Shown: positions 52,969 through 62,844 of the stretch, piece after piece
How the letters are laid out: the number at the start of each line of letters is the position of its first letter
Numbering within the stretch: the stretch's first letter is position 1
NCBI GenBank assembly: GCA_013823855.1
Contig: PNMW01000082.1
Span: 62,001 to 126,000, forward strand
Source: Lysobacteraceae bacterium
Lineage (GTDB): Bacteria > Pseudomonadota > Gammaproteobacteria > Nevskiales > Nevskiaceae
DNA: 64,000 bases
Direction of reading: 5' to 3'
Position numbers and translations under genes: made by a program
Notes under the pieces: model-generated
The model's database searches: none
Seen by the model: only the letters and a program-made list of their open reading frames with translations
Told to the model about the DNA's origin: nothing

Positions 52969-54021
52969 TCAGCGATCGCCGATCAGCGGCAGCAGCAGCG
53001 CCGGGTCCGGCAGGCTCAGGCCGATCTGTCGCGCCACCGCATCGAGCTTGCCGCGGGCGCCCGCTTCGAGCTGGGTCAGCAGCAGGATCACCGGCCGGAT
53101 GTCCGGCAGCCGGAACACGGCGCGGACGATATCGGCAAAGATCGCGTCGTCCTGGATCACCGGCAGGTTGATGACCCGCTTCTGCAGCGGCGGCTCCATG
53201 CGCGCCACGATCGGCAGCAGCACATCCCAGCGACCGATCGCCTGGGTGTTGCGGACGATGTTGTCGAGGGCGGATTCCGGCAGCGCGCCGGTGATCGCCG
53301 CCAGCTTCTGCTGGAGCGCGACATCGACGCCGGAGATCAGCGCCAGCGCTTCTCCCCACAGCTCGGACGATCCGGTCGCGGCATGGCTGACGATGGCACT
53401 CAACCGCGCCGGCGCGATGCGTTCGATGATGTCGCCAAGCCGCTCGGTGCTTTCGGCGAAGAAGGCGATATGCAGCAGCCTGGCATCGTCGGTGATCGCA
53501 TCGACCACCGGCCGGATCGCGTCGAGCGCGATCAGGTCGATGAAGCGCCCCATGGTCACGTACTCGCCGCGATGGGCCAGCTCGCGCGCGATGGCGACGA
53601 TCAGGTGCTTCGGAAAGCCGGCGATCAGCTCCTGCGCCGAGCGCGGATCCAGTTCGATGCAGGCATCGACAAGGAACGGCAGCTTGAGCTTCTCGGCGAT
53701 CTCGATCGCCCTGGAGGCTGGCACCAGGCCGCAGACCCGTGCGCAGATCAGCGGGCCGATCACCTTTTCGATGATCAGCACCAGGATCGGGATCGGCAGC
53801 AACCGGCTGGCGGTCGCCATGTTGTGGAAGCGCTTGCGATCGGCATCGAACATCGCCGCCGTCGCCTGTTCGCGCAGCGCCCGGATCAGCGGCGCTTCGA
53901 GCTTGCCGAGCCAGGCCAGTGACGCGTCCTCGACATGACAGAGCCGCGCCAGCTTGATCACCTCGGCCCGCTGGGCCAGCGACAGGCCGAGCAGCGCCGC
54001 GTTCGTGGCTGCCGTGGCCAT
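52969..54021 (-). CDS. Uncharacterised helical protein, 350 aa
   Basis: No family recognised. Mostly helical with regular Leu/Ala/Ile periodicity resembling an alpha-solenoid: repeated units such as LPIPILVLIIEKVIGPLICARVCG and LIVAIARELAHRGEYVTMGRFIDLIALDAI. There is no clear signal peptide. Starts 3 bases after the stop of the small protein gene and is last in the envelope cluster, suggesting a cytoplasmic or membrane-edge partner of the MMPL transporter. Confidence 0.65.
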   Translation of the reverse strand: MATAATNAALLGLSLAQRAEVIKLARLCHVEDASLAWLGKLEAPLIRALREQATAAMFDADRKRFHNMATASRLLPIPILVLIIEKVIGPLICARVCGLVPASRAIEIAEKLKLPFLVDACIELDPRSAQELIAGFPKHLIVAIARELAHRGEYVTMGRFIDLIALDAIRPVVDAITDDARLLHIAFFAESTERLGDIIERIAPARLSAIVSHAATGSSELWGEALALISGVDVALQQKLAAITGALPESALDNIVRNTQAIGRWDVLLPIVARMEPPLQKRVINLPVIQDDAIFADIVRAVFRLPDIRPVILLLTQLEAGARGKLDAVARQIGLSLPDPALLLPLIGDR

Positions 54022-54024
54022 CGT

Positions 54025-54258
54025 TCAGAGATCCAGGATCTTGCGGACCGCGCCACGCAGCAGCAGCGGCACGTGGCTCAGCGATTCGGTCAGCGCCGCA
54101 TCGACCTGCGCCTTCTGGCGCAGCTTGGCCGCCGCCATCAGCGCGGCCAGCTTCGCCAGTTCGGCGGCTTCGAGCGCATCGAGACCGGCCGGTGGCGTGC
54201 GATCCAGCGCGGACCGCAGCGCCTCCAGCGAGGCTTCCCGACTATCGGCCCTGGCCAC
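54025..54258 (-). CDS. Uncharacterised small protein, 77 aa
   Basis: Starts with GTG at 54256-54258. Short Ala/Leu-rich helical protein (LEALRSALDRTPPAGLDALE...AVRKILDL) with no known domain and no signal. Twelve bases after the MMPL stop and three before the 350-aa gene, so it is probably cotranscribed with both. Confidence 0.6.
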   Translation of the reverse strand: MARADSREASLEALRSALDRTPPAGLDALEAAELAKLAALMAAAKLRQKAQVDAALTESLSHVPLLLRGAVRKILDL

Positions 54259-54270
54259 GTCGCGAAACCC

Positions 54271-56871
54271 TCAGTGTGCGGTCTTGGCCGGAGCGAGATT
54301 CTTCGGCATTGTCGCTGGCGCCTCGCCTGGCTTCGGCGGGAACAGGAAAGCGGCGATCGCCGGCAGGCCGAGCACGGCGCCGAACATGTTGGCGGTGAAC
54401 ATGAACAGCAGCAGCAGACCCATGTCGATCTGGAACTGCAGCTGGGACAGCAGCCAGGTCGACACCGAGGCCGCCAGGGTCACGCCGGTGAAGATCACCG
54501 CCTTGCCGGTGCCCCGGAGCGTCTCGAAGTAGGCCACGCGCAGGGTCTTGCCTTCCTTCAGGCCCGACACCAGCACGCCATAGACATAGATGCCGTAGTC
54601 GACGCCGATGCCGACCGCCAGCGCCAGCACCGGAAGCGTTGCCACCTTCATGCCGATATCCAGTGCCGCCATCACTGCGTAGCCCATCTCCGACACCAGC
54701 GCCAGCGGCAGGATGATGCAGACGATCGCCTTCCATTCGCGGAAGCACATCCACAGCAGGATCAGGATGACCACATAGACCAGCAGCACCACGCGGCCTT
54801 CCTGCTCGTGCACGACCTCGTTGGTCGCCGCCATCACGCCGACATTGCCGGTCGCCAGCGCAAAGTTCACCGGGCATTCCAGGGTCATGCCCTCATAGCT
54901 GGCCTGCAGTTCGCCCTGGCGCTTCTTGGCCGCATCGAGCTTGGCCGGATCGCTGGCCGTGCCTTCGCCGAGCCTGAACACATCGAGGTTGGCCGCCTTC
55001 AGCTTCTGGAAGGTGTCGTACTTGGTGGCGCAGTACTCCGGCTTGGTGTCCGGGGCCTTGGCGTAGAAGTCCTTGGCGTTCTCGTCGTTGAATTTCTTCA
55101 CTTCATCGACGATGTGGCTGATCGTTTCGGCCTTGTGATCCTTGGTGAACAGGTAGATCGCCAGCGCGTCGCAATCGTCATTGAGCAGGCCGGTGGAGGT
55201 CGGCACCAGCGCCGTGGCCTGGGCCAGCGCGAACTGGTTGCGCGGCAGCACCAGCGCGTTGAGGCGGCCTTCCGACAGCCCCTGATAGACCAGCTTGGCG
55301 AAGGTCAGCAGCGACAAGGTCGACTGCACGCCGTCGGTGTTCTCCATCTTCCACGCGAAGCGATCGGCCTGATCCATCAGCTGGTAGCTGACGCAACCGT
55401 TCGGCCGGGTTTCGGCGATCACCTTGAAGATGTCGACGGCGATCTGGAAATTGTCGGTGATCGCGTTGAAATCCTGGTTGAAGCGCGAGTCCGGACGCAG
55501 CTCCGGCACGCCCTTCAGCGCATCGCCGACCTTCAGATCCGCCTTGCCCCAGAGCGCCCAGCCGAGCATCGCGCCGCAGGACACCAGCACCGCAGTGGCC
55601 ACCGCCGGCTTGGTGACACCCGACAGCCACCACCAGATCGGATCGAGCTTGGCGTCCTTCTTGGTCTGACGGGCGATGAAGGCATCGACGTCCTTGAGCC
55701 GGACCATGGTCAGCCAGATCGGCACGAACATCTTGTTGGCGACGATGATCGCCAGACCGCCGAGCACGGCGTTGATCGACATCTCCTGGATGATCTGGAT
55801 CTTGATCAGGTAGATGGTCGCGAAGCCGGCGACGTCGGTCAGCAGCGCGATGGTGCCGGCGATCGCCAGACGGCGGAAGGTTTCGAGCGAGGCGTCGAAA
55901 CTGGACTTGCCGGCGTGGACTTCATCGACCCAGGCGTTGACGTACTGCACGCCATGCGACACCGATACCGCGAGAATCAGGAACGGCACCAGGATGGCGA
56001 ACGGATCGACGCCGTAACCGAGCGTCTTCAGCAGCCCCATTTCCCAGACCACCGCGACCACCGACGAGAACAGCGGAATCATCGCCAGCTTGAACGAGCC
56101 GCAGTAGATCCACAGCAGGAAGCCAGTGATGATCAGGGTCAGGAAAAAGAACGCGGCGACCTCCAGCGAGGCCTTGGTCATGTCGTCGACGATCTTCGCG
56201 AAGCCGATGATGTGGACCTTGATACCGTCCTTCTCGTACTTGGCGCGCAGCTTCTCGAGGTACTGGCCGACCTTCAGGTAGTCGAGCTTTTCGCCGGTCT
56301 GCGGATCGACTTCGAGCAGCTCGGTCAGGATCATCGCGCCGCGCTGGTCGTTGGTGACGATGCGGCCGATCACCTGCGCCTTGGCGACGTTCGACTTCAC
56401 CTTCTGCAGCACTTCCGGCGTCGGCTGGTAGTCCGGCGGAATCACCGTGGCGCCGGACAGGCCGCCTTCGACGTTCTCGACGTAGTTGACGTTCGGCGTG
56501 AACAGGCTGGTCACGCGGGCGCGATCGACACCCGGCATGAAGAAGACCTCGTCGTTGGCCTTCTGCAGCGTGTCCATGAACTCCGGCGTGTAGATATCGC
56601 CGGTGCCCTCATCCTTGATCAGCGCAACCAGCACCGTGTTGGCGCCACCGAAGTCGCGGTAGTACTCGCGGAACTTCTCCATGTACGGATGTTCCAGCGG
56701 CACCGATTTGAGCCAGCCGGCGTCCGGCTGCAGCCGTGCCATCTGTACCGTGAAGAACAGGGTCATGACGATCAGGACCCAATGGGTGATCTTGCGCCGC
56801 GCATAGATCACCGGCTCGACCGTCTTGAGAATCTTGTCGGCCCACACGCCGCCTACTGCTGCACCTGCCAT
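54271..56871 (-). CDS. MMPL/RND-family lipid or hydrophobe transporter
   Basis: 866 aa. Two SSD-like RND halves: one helix (about residues 28-48), periplasmic loop, five-helix block (about 235-400, with FLTLIITGFLLWIYCG and ILAVSVSHGVQYVNAWVDE), second loop with Cys residues, then a late block (LLVYVVILILLWMC; GIGVDYGIYVYGVLVSGLKEG). The Asp in GVDYGIY is the expected proton relay. MMPL/HpnN-type proteins move lipids, hopanoids or other hydrophobes. Downstream of the YCF48, DUF1329 and DUF1302 genes on one strand. Confidence 0.9.
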   Translation of the reverse strand: MAGAAVGGVWADKILKTVEPVIYARRKITHWVLIVMTLFFTVQMARLQPDAGWLKSVPLEHPYMEKFREYYRDFGGANTVLVALIKDEGTGDIYTPEFMDTLQKANDEVFFMPGVDRARVTSLFTPNVNYVENVEGGLSGATVIPPDYQPTPEVLQKVKSNVAKAQVIGRIVTNDQRGAMILTELLEVDPQTGEKLDYLKVGQYLEKLRAKYEKDGIKVHIIGFAKIVDDMTKASLEVAAFFFLTLIITGFLLWIYCGSFKLAMIPLFSSVVAVVWEMGLLKTLGYGVDPFAILVPFLILAVSVSHGVQYVNAWVDEVHAGKSSFDASLETFRRLAIAGTIALLTDVAGFATIYLIKIQIIQEMSINAVLGGLAIIVANKMFVPIWLTMVRLKDVDAFIARQTKKDAKLDPIWWWLSGVTKPAVATAVLVSCGAMLGWALWGKADLKVGDALKGVPELRPDSRFNQDFNAITDNFQIAVDIFKVIAETRPNGCVSYQLMDQADRFAWKMENTDGVQSTLSLLTFAKLVYQGLSEGRLNALVLPRNQFALAQATALVPTSTGLLNDDCDALAIYLFTKDHKAETISHIVDEVKKFNDENAKDFYAKAPDTKPEYCATKYDTFQKLKAANLDVFRLGEGTASDPAKLDAAKKRQGELQASYEGMTLECPVNFALATGNVGVMAATNEVVHEQEGRVVLLVYVVILILLWMCFREWKAIVCIILPLALVSEMGYAVMAALDIGMKVATLPVLALAVGIGVDYGIYVYGVLVSGLKEGKTLRVAYFETLRGTGKAVIFTGVTLAASVSTWLLSQLQFQIDMGLLLLFMFTANMFGAVLGLPAIAAFLFPPKPGEAPATMPKNLAPAKTAH

Positions 56872-56923
56872 ATGCCTTCCCCGTGTTCTTCTGGTTCTTT
56901 ACCGCGGCCGTGAAATCAGCTGC

Positions 56924-58030
56924 TCAGGGCTTCGCGAAGCGCTGGACGCCCGAGGTCCCGACGACGATCAGGCTGTCCGCCGTGGCCAGCCCGGCATTCA
57001 TGTTGATGTTGGTCGGAAGCTGCTGACGGACCAGTTGCCCGGCAGCGAGGTCCGCTTTCATGATCCGGCCATTGGCGCCGAACAGCAGCACCGAGCCGTC
57101 GTCGGCCACCGTGCCGCCGAACAGGCTTTCGGTGTCTTCCGAGGCCAGACGAGCCCAGCCCGCCACCTCGCTGATCGGATTGCTGGCGCTACCCGAGGCT
57201 TCCGGATTGGCCGCCGCTTCGCGCAGCGCGGCGAGATCGGCTTCGGTCAGCGGTGCGGCCTTCGACAGGTCGGCGGCATGGAAGGCATTACCGCGCAGGC
57301 CGAACAGCACGATGCCGGCATCACCGCTGGCCACGGCTCCGAAATAGGAGCCGGTGTACGGCGACTTGAGCTGCTTCCAGTTCGCGCCCTGATCGCCTGA
57401 TACGGCAATGAAGCCGCGCTCGCCGGTCAGCACCAGCGAGCCGTTGCCGAGCCGGGTCAGCGTGTACAGGTTCGGCTGATCCTCGAATGCCGGGGACTCC
57501 ACCGTTTCCCAGGTCTCGCCGCCGTCGGCGGTCTTCTGCAGCCGGCCGTTGCCACCGGCGACGAAGCCGTTCTGGGCGTCGAAGAACAGCACATCGAAAT
57601 AGGCCTTGCCCCAGGCAGCATCGAACTGCACCAGGGTCCAGGTGCTGCCGCCGTCCTCGGTGGCGACGATGGTGCCGTCGTAGCCGACCGCCCAGCCGTG
57701 GCTGGCATCGGCAAAGAAGACCCGCACCAGCGTGGCGTCGACAGGCACCTGCACCTGCTTCCACTCGCTGCCGTCGCTCGACAGCAGGATGCCGCCGCGC
57801 TGGCCGACCGCGACCAGCTTGTCGCCGGCCCTGGCGACGCTCAGCAGCAGGCCGGACGCGGCTCGTGGCGCGAGCACCGACGGCCGTGCGACCAGGGTGG
57901 TGTCGACCCCGGTATCGGCTTCGCCGCTGTCTTCCTCTTCCTGGGCGAGCAGCCAGGCCGGGAACGCGAGAGTCGCCGCGAGCGCCGAGGCGATCAGCGC
58001 CGGTCGCAGCTTGTTGGTCTGGAACGTCAT
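56924..58030 (-). CDS. YCF48-like beta-propeller protein, exported
   Basis: 368 aa from the ATG at 58028-58030. Signal peptide (LRPALIASALAATLAFPAWLLAQ), then YCF48/BNR-type repeats: GWAVGYDGTIVATEDGGSTW, GFVAGGNGRLQKTADGGETW and GFIAVSGDQGANW. YCF48 proteins assemble membrane complexes in cyanobacteria; homologues next to MMPL genes are common in these gammaproteobacteria. Probable periplasmic accessory of the MMPL/DUF1329/DUF1302 system (inference). Confidence 0.88.
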   Translation of the reverse strand: MTFQTNKLRPALIASALAATLAFPAWLLAQEEEDSGEADTGVDTTLVARPSVLAPRAASGLLLSVARAGDKLVAVGQRGGILLSSDGSEWKQVQVPVDATLVRVFFADASHGWAVGYDGTIVATEDGGSTWTLVQFDAAWGKAYFDVLFFDAQNGFVAGGNGRLQKTADGGETWETVESPAFEDQPNLYTLTRLGNGSLVLTGERGFIAVSGDQGANWKQLKSPYTGSYFGAVASGDAGIVLFGLRGNAFHAADLSKAAPLTEADLAALREAAANPEASGSASNPISEVAGWARLASEDTESLFGGTVADDGSVLLFGANGRIMKADLAAGQLVRQQLPTNINMNAGLATADSLIVVGTSGVQRFAKP

Positions 58031-58098
58031 GCAAGGCCCCCTGAAGGCTTCGAGAAGATGGCCGGCGCCCCCGCCGGCCATCGATGCCACTGCGCGGC

Positions 58099-59646
58099 TT
58101 ATTTGGTCTGCGACTTGCGGTTCAGACTTCCGGGCGAGAAGTAGTCGTCCTTGAAGCTGATCTTGAAGTCGGAAATCTTGTCTTCGTTGGACAGCGCGGT
58201 GACGAAGTAACGGCCGCTCTGCAGGTCGTAGATGATTTCCGGAATGCCGGTGACGGTCGGCACGAACGGCACCGAGATCAGCTGCGCTTCCTGGACCTTC
58301 CAGAGCTGGTCGCGGTTGTCGTAGGCATCGACGGCGGCGATCGCCCAGCTGTCCTCGTCGACATAGAAGCGGCGCTTCTTGAACTGGTGGCGCAGGCCGT
58401 CGCGGATCGTCGCCTCGACGATCCAGACGCGGTGCAGCTCATAGCGCGACAGGTTCTGGTTGATGTGGCCCGGACGGATGATGTCCTTGTACTTGATCAG
58501 CGGCGCATTGATCAGGAACGAGTTGTAGGCGATGTACATCTCCTTCTTGCCGATCAGCTTCCAGGTGTAGCGGTCGAGCGCACCGTTGAACATGTCGACC
58601 TGATCGTTGAACTGCTCGCCGTCGGTGCCGATGTAGGGATTGTCGTAACCCACGTCCGGCGCCTTGTTCACGCGACCGAGACCCGGGTTGAAGATCCAGG
58701 CATTGCGGCCCGAGCCTTCGGCCCCCGAGGTCTCATGCACCAGCGTCAGCTGGCCGGCCACGCGCGCCGGGGCCACGACATTGGAGAGGTAATACAGCAG
58801 GATCTTGGTTCCCGGCGCCGGTTCGGCGAGGTTCGAGTACTTGAACTTCACGTCCTCGATCAGCTTGGTGATCTTGTAGGTGCCGTCCTGCTTGACCACG
58901 GCCTGATTGTTGAAGCGCCGCACCGCTGAACCGCGGTAGCGCATCTTGTGGTTCCAGATCACCTCGGCGCCGCTGGTCGGTACCGGGAACGGGAAGCCGA
59001 GCACGGCGCCGGCGATCTCGTCGGTGCCCTTGAGTTCGGCACTGGTCGCGTTCTTGATCGTCGCGGCGTTGATCTCGTCCGGGAAGAAGGCCGAGCGCAA
59101 GGTCGGGTAGACGATCATCTTGTAGGTCGGGTACTTGGCGAACATCGCCTTCTGCCCTTCCGTCAGCTTGTCGGCGTACTTCGCGACGTCAGCTTTGGTG
59201 ATGATGAACATCGGCTTTTCGAACTTGCCGCCACCGCCGATCTGCTGGCGCTGCTTGGTGGCCAGCGTCTTCAGGTCCGGCGGCAGCTTGGCGATGATCG
59301 CGTCGATCTGGCCGGAGATCTTCGGGTAGTCGGCCAGGGTGAAGCTGTCGAGATATTTCAGCAGCGCGTCGAAATCGCCCGGCGAGGTCTTGCGGATATC
59401 CTCGAACTTCTGGCGCAGTTCCTCGAGCTTGGCCGGCGTCAGGCCTCGCACTTCGGCGTCGAAGTTCTTGCCACCGACCCAGGCGGGGATCGAGCCATCG
59501 GCATTGCCGGCCGCGATGGCGCCGACCGGCGTCAGTTCCTTGCCGAGCTTGGCGGCATCGGCATCCGACGCCTTCGCGTAGGCGCTCGATGCTGCGCCCA
59601 TGCCAACGGCGCCCGCGAACATGAACCAACTGATGCGTTTCAACAT
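58099..59646 (-). CDS. DUF1329 periplasmic protein
   Basis: 515 aa. Signal peptide (MLKRISWFMFAGAVGMGAASSAYA), then the DUF1329 body with AAKLGKELTPVGAIAAGNADGS near the start and a beta-rich core (EVIWNHKMRYRGSAVRRFNN; YELHRVWIVEATIRDGLRHQF; RRFYVDEDSWAIAAVDAYD). The fold resembles LolA/LolB-like lipid carriers, from knowledge of the family. AGGAG precedes the ATG. Directly downstream of the DUF1302 gene; the usual partners occur together. Confidence 0.92.
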   Translation of the reverse strand: MLKRISWFMFAGAVGMGAASSAYAKASDADAAKLGKELTPVGAIAAGNADGSIPAWVGGKNFDAEVRGLTPAKLEELRQKFEDIRKTSPGDFDALLKYLDSFTLADYPKISGQIDAIIAKLPPDLKTLATKQRQQIGGGGKFEKPMFIITKADVAKYADKLTEGQKAMFAKYPTYKMIVYPTLRSAFFPDEINAATIKNATSAELKGTDEIAGAVLGFPFPVPTSGAEVIWNHKMRYRGSAVRRFNNQAVVKQDGTYKITKLIEDVKFKYSNLAEPAPGTKILLYYLSNVVAPARVAGQLTLVHETSGAEGSGRNAWIFNPGLGRVNKAPDVGYDNPYIGTDGEQFNDQVDMFNGALDRYTWKLIGKKEMYIAYNSFLINAPLIKYKDIIRPGHINQNLSRYELHRVWIVEATIRDGLRHQFKKRRFYVDEDSWAIAAVDAYDNRDQLWKVQEAQLISVPFVPTVTGIPEIIYDLQSGRYFVTALSNEDKISDFKISFKDDYFSPGSLNRKSQTK

Positions 59647-59730
59647 GGATTGCTCCTCCTCAGGAAACAGTGTTGTTCGTGACTGCGACGGCCACCAGCG
59701 CGGCCACTGCAGCGATGACGGGAACTGCGC

Positions 59731-61917
59731 TCAGAACGTGTAGCCGATCTGGAAACCGATGATGTCGCGGTCGCGCTGGGTGTTGACGGTACCGCCGCCG
59801 GTCGAGCCCTGGTACAGCAGCTGGCCGGTCCACGGGCCGCCGTTCTCGATTTCGGTGGCGACCGCGTACTGGATACGGTCCTCGATGAAGTTCTGGATCG
59901 GCAGCGGCGCGATGCCGTAGACGTCGTGGCCGAAGAAGATCGACGGCTTGAGGTTCAGACCCCAGAACAGGTTGTTGTATTCGAAGCGGGTGAAGATGCG
60001 GTAGCCGGTCGAGAAGCTGTCGGCGAAGCCGCTGGTCTGCTGCGTTGGGTTCAGCGAGCGGGTGTCCGGCGTGCCATTGGGACGGCCGGTGCCGTCGGCG
60101 CCGGGGCTCGCGTGCGAGCCGTTGTTGTCGCCGCCCTCGAACTGCAGCCGGCTGCGGCTCGGCATGCCGACGACGTGGGTCAGACCGACTTCGACGAGGA
60201 TGATCACCTGGTCGGCGCCGAACGGATTCTCCGACGCGCCGATCGCCCGGATGCCGGTGATGTCGAGCTGCTGCACCGGCAGGCGCTCGTAGCCGTTGAT
60301 GCGCTGGTTCGGCTGGATCTCGATCCCGCGATAAGCCGACAGGAAGTCCGGCACCGCACTGCGCGACGAGGGCAGCGTGACGTTCGACGCCGCTGCGGGC
60401 AACAGCACCGGCAGGCCGTTCAGCAAGGCGGTGACCTGACCGAGCAGCTGCTGCGGGTTGGAGGTGACGATGTCGCCGATCGAGCCCTGCAGCGAGGCGA
60501 TGGTCTGGGCGATGAACTCCGGCGAGGCGCCGAGCGTGATGTCCTGACGTGGCAGCGACGGCTGCAGGCCTGCGAAGAACACGTCGGACGCCGACACCTG
60601 CAGCGGCATGTTCGGGCGCATCGACCATTCACCGGCGACCGACCACTTGCCGATATTGGTGTTGAAGCTGATGCCGATCAGCTGGATGTTCTCGGGGTAG
60701 GCGAAGAACACCTTTTCCGAATCGATCGGCGCCGGCTCCAGTCCGGTCTCCGGATTCAGGCCGACGAAACCGTTGCAGGCGGTGAACGCCTCGACGAAAC
60801 CAGCGGCGTTGCGGGCGCAGGATTCGTCGGTGGCGATGACACTGAAGTACGGCAGCCGGCTGTGGTAGTTCAGCGCGTAGAAGCCGAGTTCGGTGCCGCC
60901 ATTGAAGTCCGGCAGATACCAGGTGAACTTGCCGCCGACCTGGCCCTGATTGTTCGGCTGCGCGTACTTCAGCGGCAGCACGTCGGCAGTGAACGAGGAG
61001 TTCGAGATCGCGTTGATCGGGAACGGGATGCGCTGCAGCTTGTTCGGGTCGTCGTGGAACTGGCCGACCGAGATGTTGAAGTTGTCGTTCTTGTAGAAAT
61101 CGATATCGGAGTTGAAGGCGCCGCCCGGATCGACCACCACCGGACGCCAGGCGAGCTGGTAGATGAAGTCCAGCGACATGCCCTCGCCGATCTGCGTGTT
61201 CAGCGTGAACAACGGCGTCGAGCGGAATACTTCGCTGATCGGCGTGCCGGGATGGCGCAGCAGGCGCGCATCGGGCGGCTGCAACTCGTTGACCGCGTTC
61301 AGCGCCAGGAAATTCGACTCGCCCCAGCGCACATGCTGGTAGCCGATGGTGGCGTTGAAATCGTGGTCGTAGAGCTGGAAGGCGCGGCCGACGAAGGCGT
61401 CGCGGATCTGGAAGTCCTGGCCGAGCGGGGCGCCGCGGCGATGCGGACGACCTTCGCGGGCGTTCTGGAACGTGGTATCGGCGTTGCGCTCGCTGAACCG
61501 GTAATTGACCGGATCGAAGAAGGCGATGACGCCGAGCTTGAAGTTCCAGTCTCCGTAGCTGCCGGCCGCTTCGGTCGACAGCTTGGCGATCAACGCCACC
61601 GGATCCCATTGCCGGTAGTTCAGGTCGCCATCGTCCTTGTTGGTGGCGATGAAGGCACCCGGCGCATCGACCAGACGCTGGTTCGGCTCCGGATCGCCGG
61701 TGAACGACAGGCAGCCGTCCGGACACAGGTCCGGATTGTTGCTGAGCTTGGCCAGCAGGCGCGCATCCGGCTTTTCGGCGCGGAATGCCGTCGACAGCGA
61801 GATCGTGCTCTTCCAACTGCCGACCAGTTCGCCGTACTCGAAGTCCAGCGCCTGGGCCGGCGTCAGGTTGAAAGCGATCGCGGCCAAGGTCGCGCTGTTC
61901 ATCAGCTTGCGTTTCAT
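59731..61917 (-). CDS. DUF1302 family envelope protein, 728 aa
   Basis: Start ATG at 61915-61917 with GGAGAGAG upstream. Signal peptide (KLMNSATLAAIAFNLTPAQA), then the DUF1302 core: DFEYGELVGSWKSTISLSTAFR, YQHVRWGESNFLALNAVNEL and the terminal beta-strand IIGFQIGYTF ending in Phe, as in outer-membrane barrels. Shares an overall plan with the 831-aa copy at 29752 but is diverged. First gene of the envelope cluster DUF1302-DUF1329-YCF48-MMPL. Confidence 0.9.
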   Translation of the reverse strand: MKRKLMNSATLAAIAFNLTPAQALDFEYGELVGSWKSTISLSTAFRAEKPDARLLAKLSNNPDLCPDGCLSFTGDPEPNQRLVDAPGAFIATNKDDGDLNYRQWDPVALIAKLSTEAAGSYGDWNFKLGVIAFFDPVNYRFSERNADTTFQNAREGRPHRRGAPLGQDFQIRDAFVGRAFQLYDHDFNATIGYQHVRWGESNFLALNAVNELQPPDARLLRHPGTPISEVFRSTPLFTLNTQIGEGMSLDFIYQLAWRPVVVDPGGAFNSDIDFYKNDNFNISVGQFHDDPNKLQRIPFPINAISNSSFTADVLPLKYAQPNNQGQVGGKFTWYLPDFNGGTELGFYALNYHSRLPYFSVIATDESCARNAAGFVEAFTACNGFVGLNPETGLEPAPIDSEKVFFAYPENIQLIGISFNTNIGKWSVAGEWSMRPNMPLQVSASDVFFAGLQPSLPRQDITLGASPEFIAQTIASLQGSIGDIVTSNPQQLLGQVTALLNGLPVLLPAAASNVTLPSSRSAVPDFLSAYRGIEIQPNQRINGYERLPVQQLDITGIRAIGASENPFGADQVIILVEVGLTHVVGMPSRSRLQFEGGDNNGSHASPGADGTGRPNGTPDTRSLNPTQQTSGFADSFSTGYRIFTRFEYNNLFWGLNLKPSIFFGHDVYGIAPLPIQNFIEDRIQYAVATEIENGGPWTGQLLYQGSTGGGTVNTQRDRDIIGFQIGYTF

Positions 61918-62026
61918 CAACTCTCTCCCCACCAGCATTCAGGAATCGCGTCGTCGCGCGATGTTTGTTCTTGTGACGTGTGTTCGGCGCTCCCGAGCAG
62001 CGGCGCCGGCCAAGGCCTTGCGCAAG

Positions 62027-62740
62027 TCAGTCGCCGAGCAGTCCGCGGCTGACGAAGTGAACGTAATCGCGGATCAGGTCATCGAAGCGACCCGCGTACA
62101 AAGTCGAGTGATCGCCACCGAACGGCGAGTGGCGCAGACCGCCGATCGCCGTCAGGCCGAAGATCGTCGAACTCATGCCGAGCAGCAACTGGAACTGCAG
62201 CTTTTCGCGCTGCTTGCCCGGATGCCGCGTCGCCAGCCGCGGCTCGATCTGGTTCAGGAACGGCGCGCACTGCTTGAGCACCAGCGACTGTCCCAGATCG
62301 CCGCCATCGGAAGCCAGACGGGCAACGAAGCGGATTGCATCGCGTCCGGTGTCGTCGGCATGGAACACCTGGATCAGCGGCATCACCAGCCCGGCGACCA
62401 GATCTTCGTCAGTCAGTGTGCCGCTGCGCTCGAGCTGGGAAATCTCGTCGATCACCGCCGCGAAGTAAGGCTCGAATTTCGCGCGCACGAACTCGGCAAC
62501 GGCGATGACCAGACCCTGCTTGTCGTTGAAGTGGTAGTGGATCGCCGACTGATTGCCCTGCCCGGCCTTCTGCACGATTTCGCGCAAAGACACCGCGCCG
62601 ATCGCCCGCTCCGCGAACAGCTTCATCGCTTCGCGCACCAGCGCGTCGCGCGTGCTGACGCCGGATTCCGCACCGCGCGGACGCCGCACGGCACGGGTCG
62701 CTGGCTTGGGCGTGGCGGATTTCTTGACAGCCATCAGCAT
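62027..62740 (-). CDS. TetR family transcriptional regulator
   Basis: 237 aa from 62740, or 235 from the ATG at 62734. Basic N-terminal tail (VKKSATPKPATRAVRRPRG), then HTH (about residues 50-75, VSLREIVQKAGQGNQSAIHYHFNDKQG) and a C-terminal TetR domain. Divergent from the LCM-type methyltransferase gene and upstream, on the same strand, of the DUF1302 cluster, so it may control either. AATGCG-N16-CGCATT lies in the divergent gap. Confidence 0.87.
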   Translation of the reverse strand: MLMAVKKSATPKPATRAVRRPRGAESGVSTRDALVREAMKLFAERAIGAVSLREIVQKAGQGNQSAIHYHFNDKQGLVIAVAEFVRAKFEPYFAAVIDEISQLERSGTLTDEDLVAGLVMPLIQVFHADDTGRDAIRFVARLASDGGDLGQSLVLKQCAPFLNQIEPRLATRHPGKQREKLQFQLLLGMSSTIFGLTAIGGLRHSPFGGDHSTLYAGRFDDLIRDYVHFVSRGLLGD

Positions 62741-62764
62741 GGGCGGGAAACATGCTCCGGAGTT

Positions 62765-62792
62765 AATGCGCGTCCATTACGATATTCGCATT
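62765..62792. promoter_or_regulatory. Inverted repeat between TetR and methyltransferase genes
   Basis: AATGCG (62765-62770) and CGCATT (62787-62792) form a spaced palindrome in the divergent gap. A second perfect one, AGCATG-N9-CATGCT (62738-62758), overlaps the TetR start. Candidate operators only. Confidence 0.4.
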
Positions 62793-62844
62793 CAGGTTGG
62801 GGCGGCAAGCCCGCAACAAAAAAATTCCAACAGGGAAATTGGCC

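Noticed and set aside
53935-56913. 992-aa plus-strand open frame
   Set aside because: Antisense to the MMPL and 350-aa genes; low-complexity His/Arg/Gln sequence, no domain.
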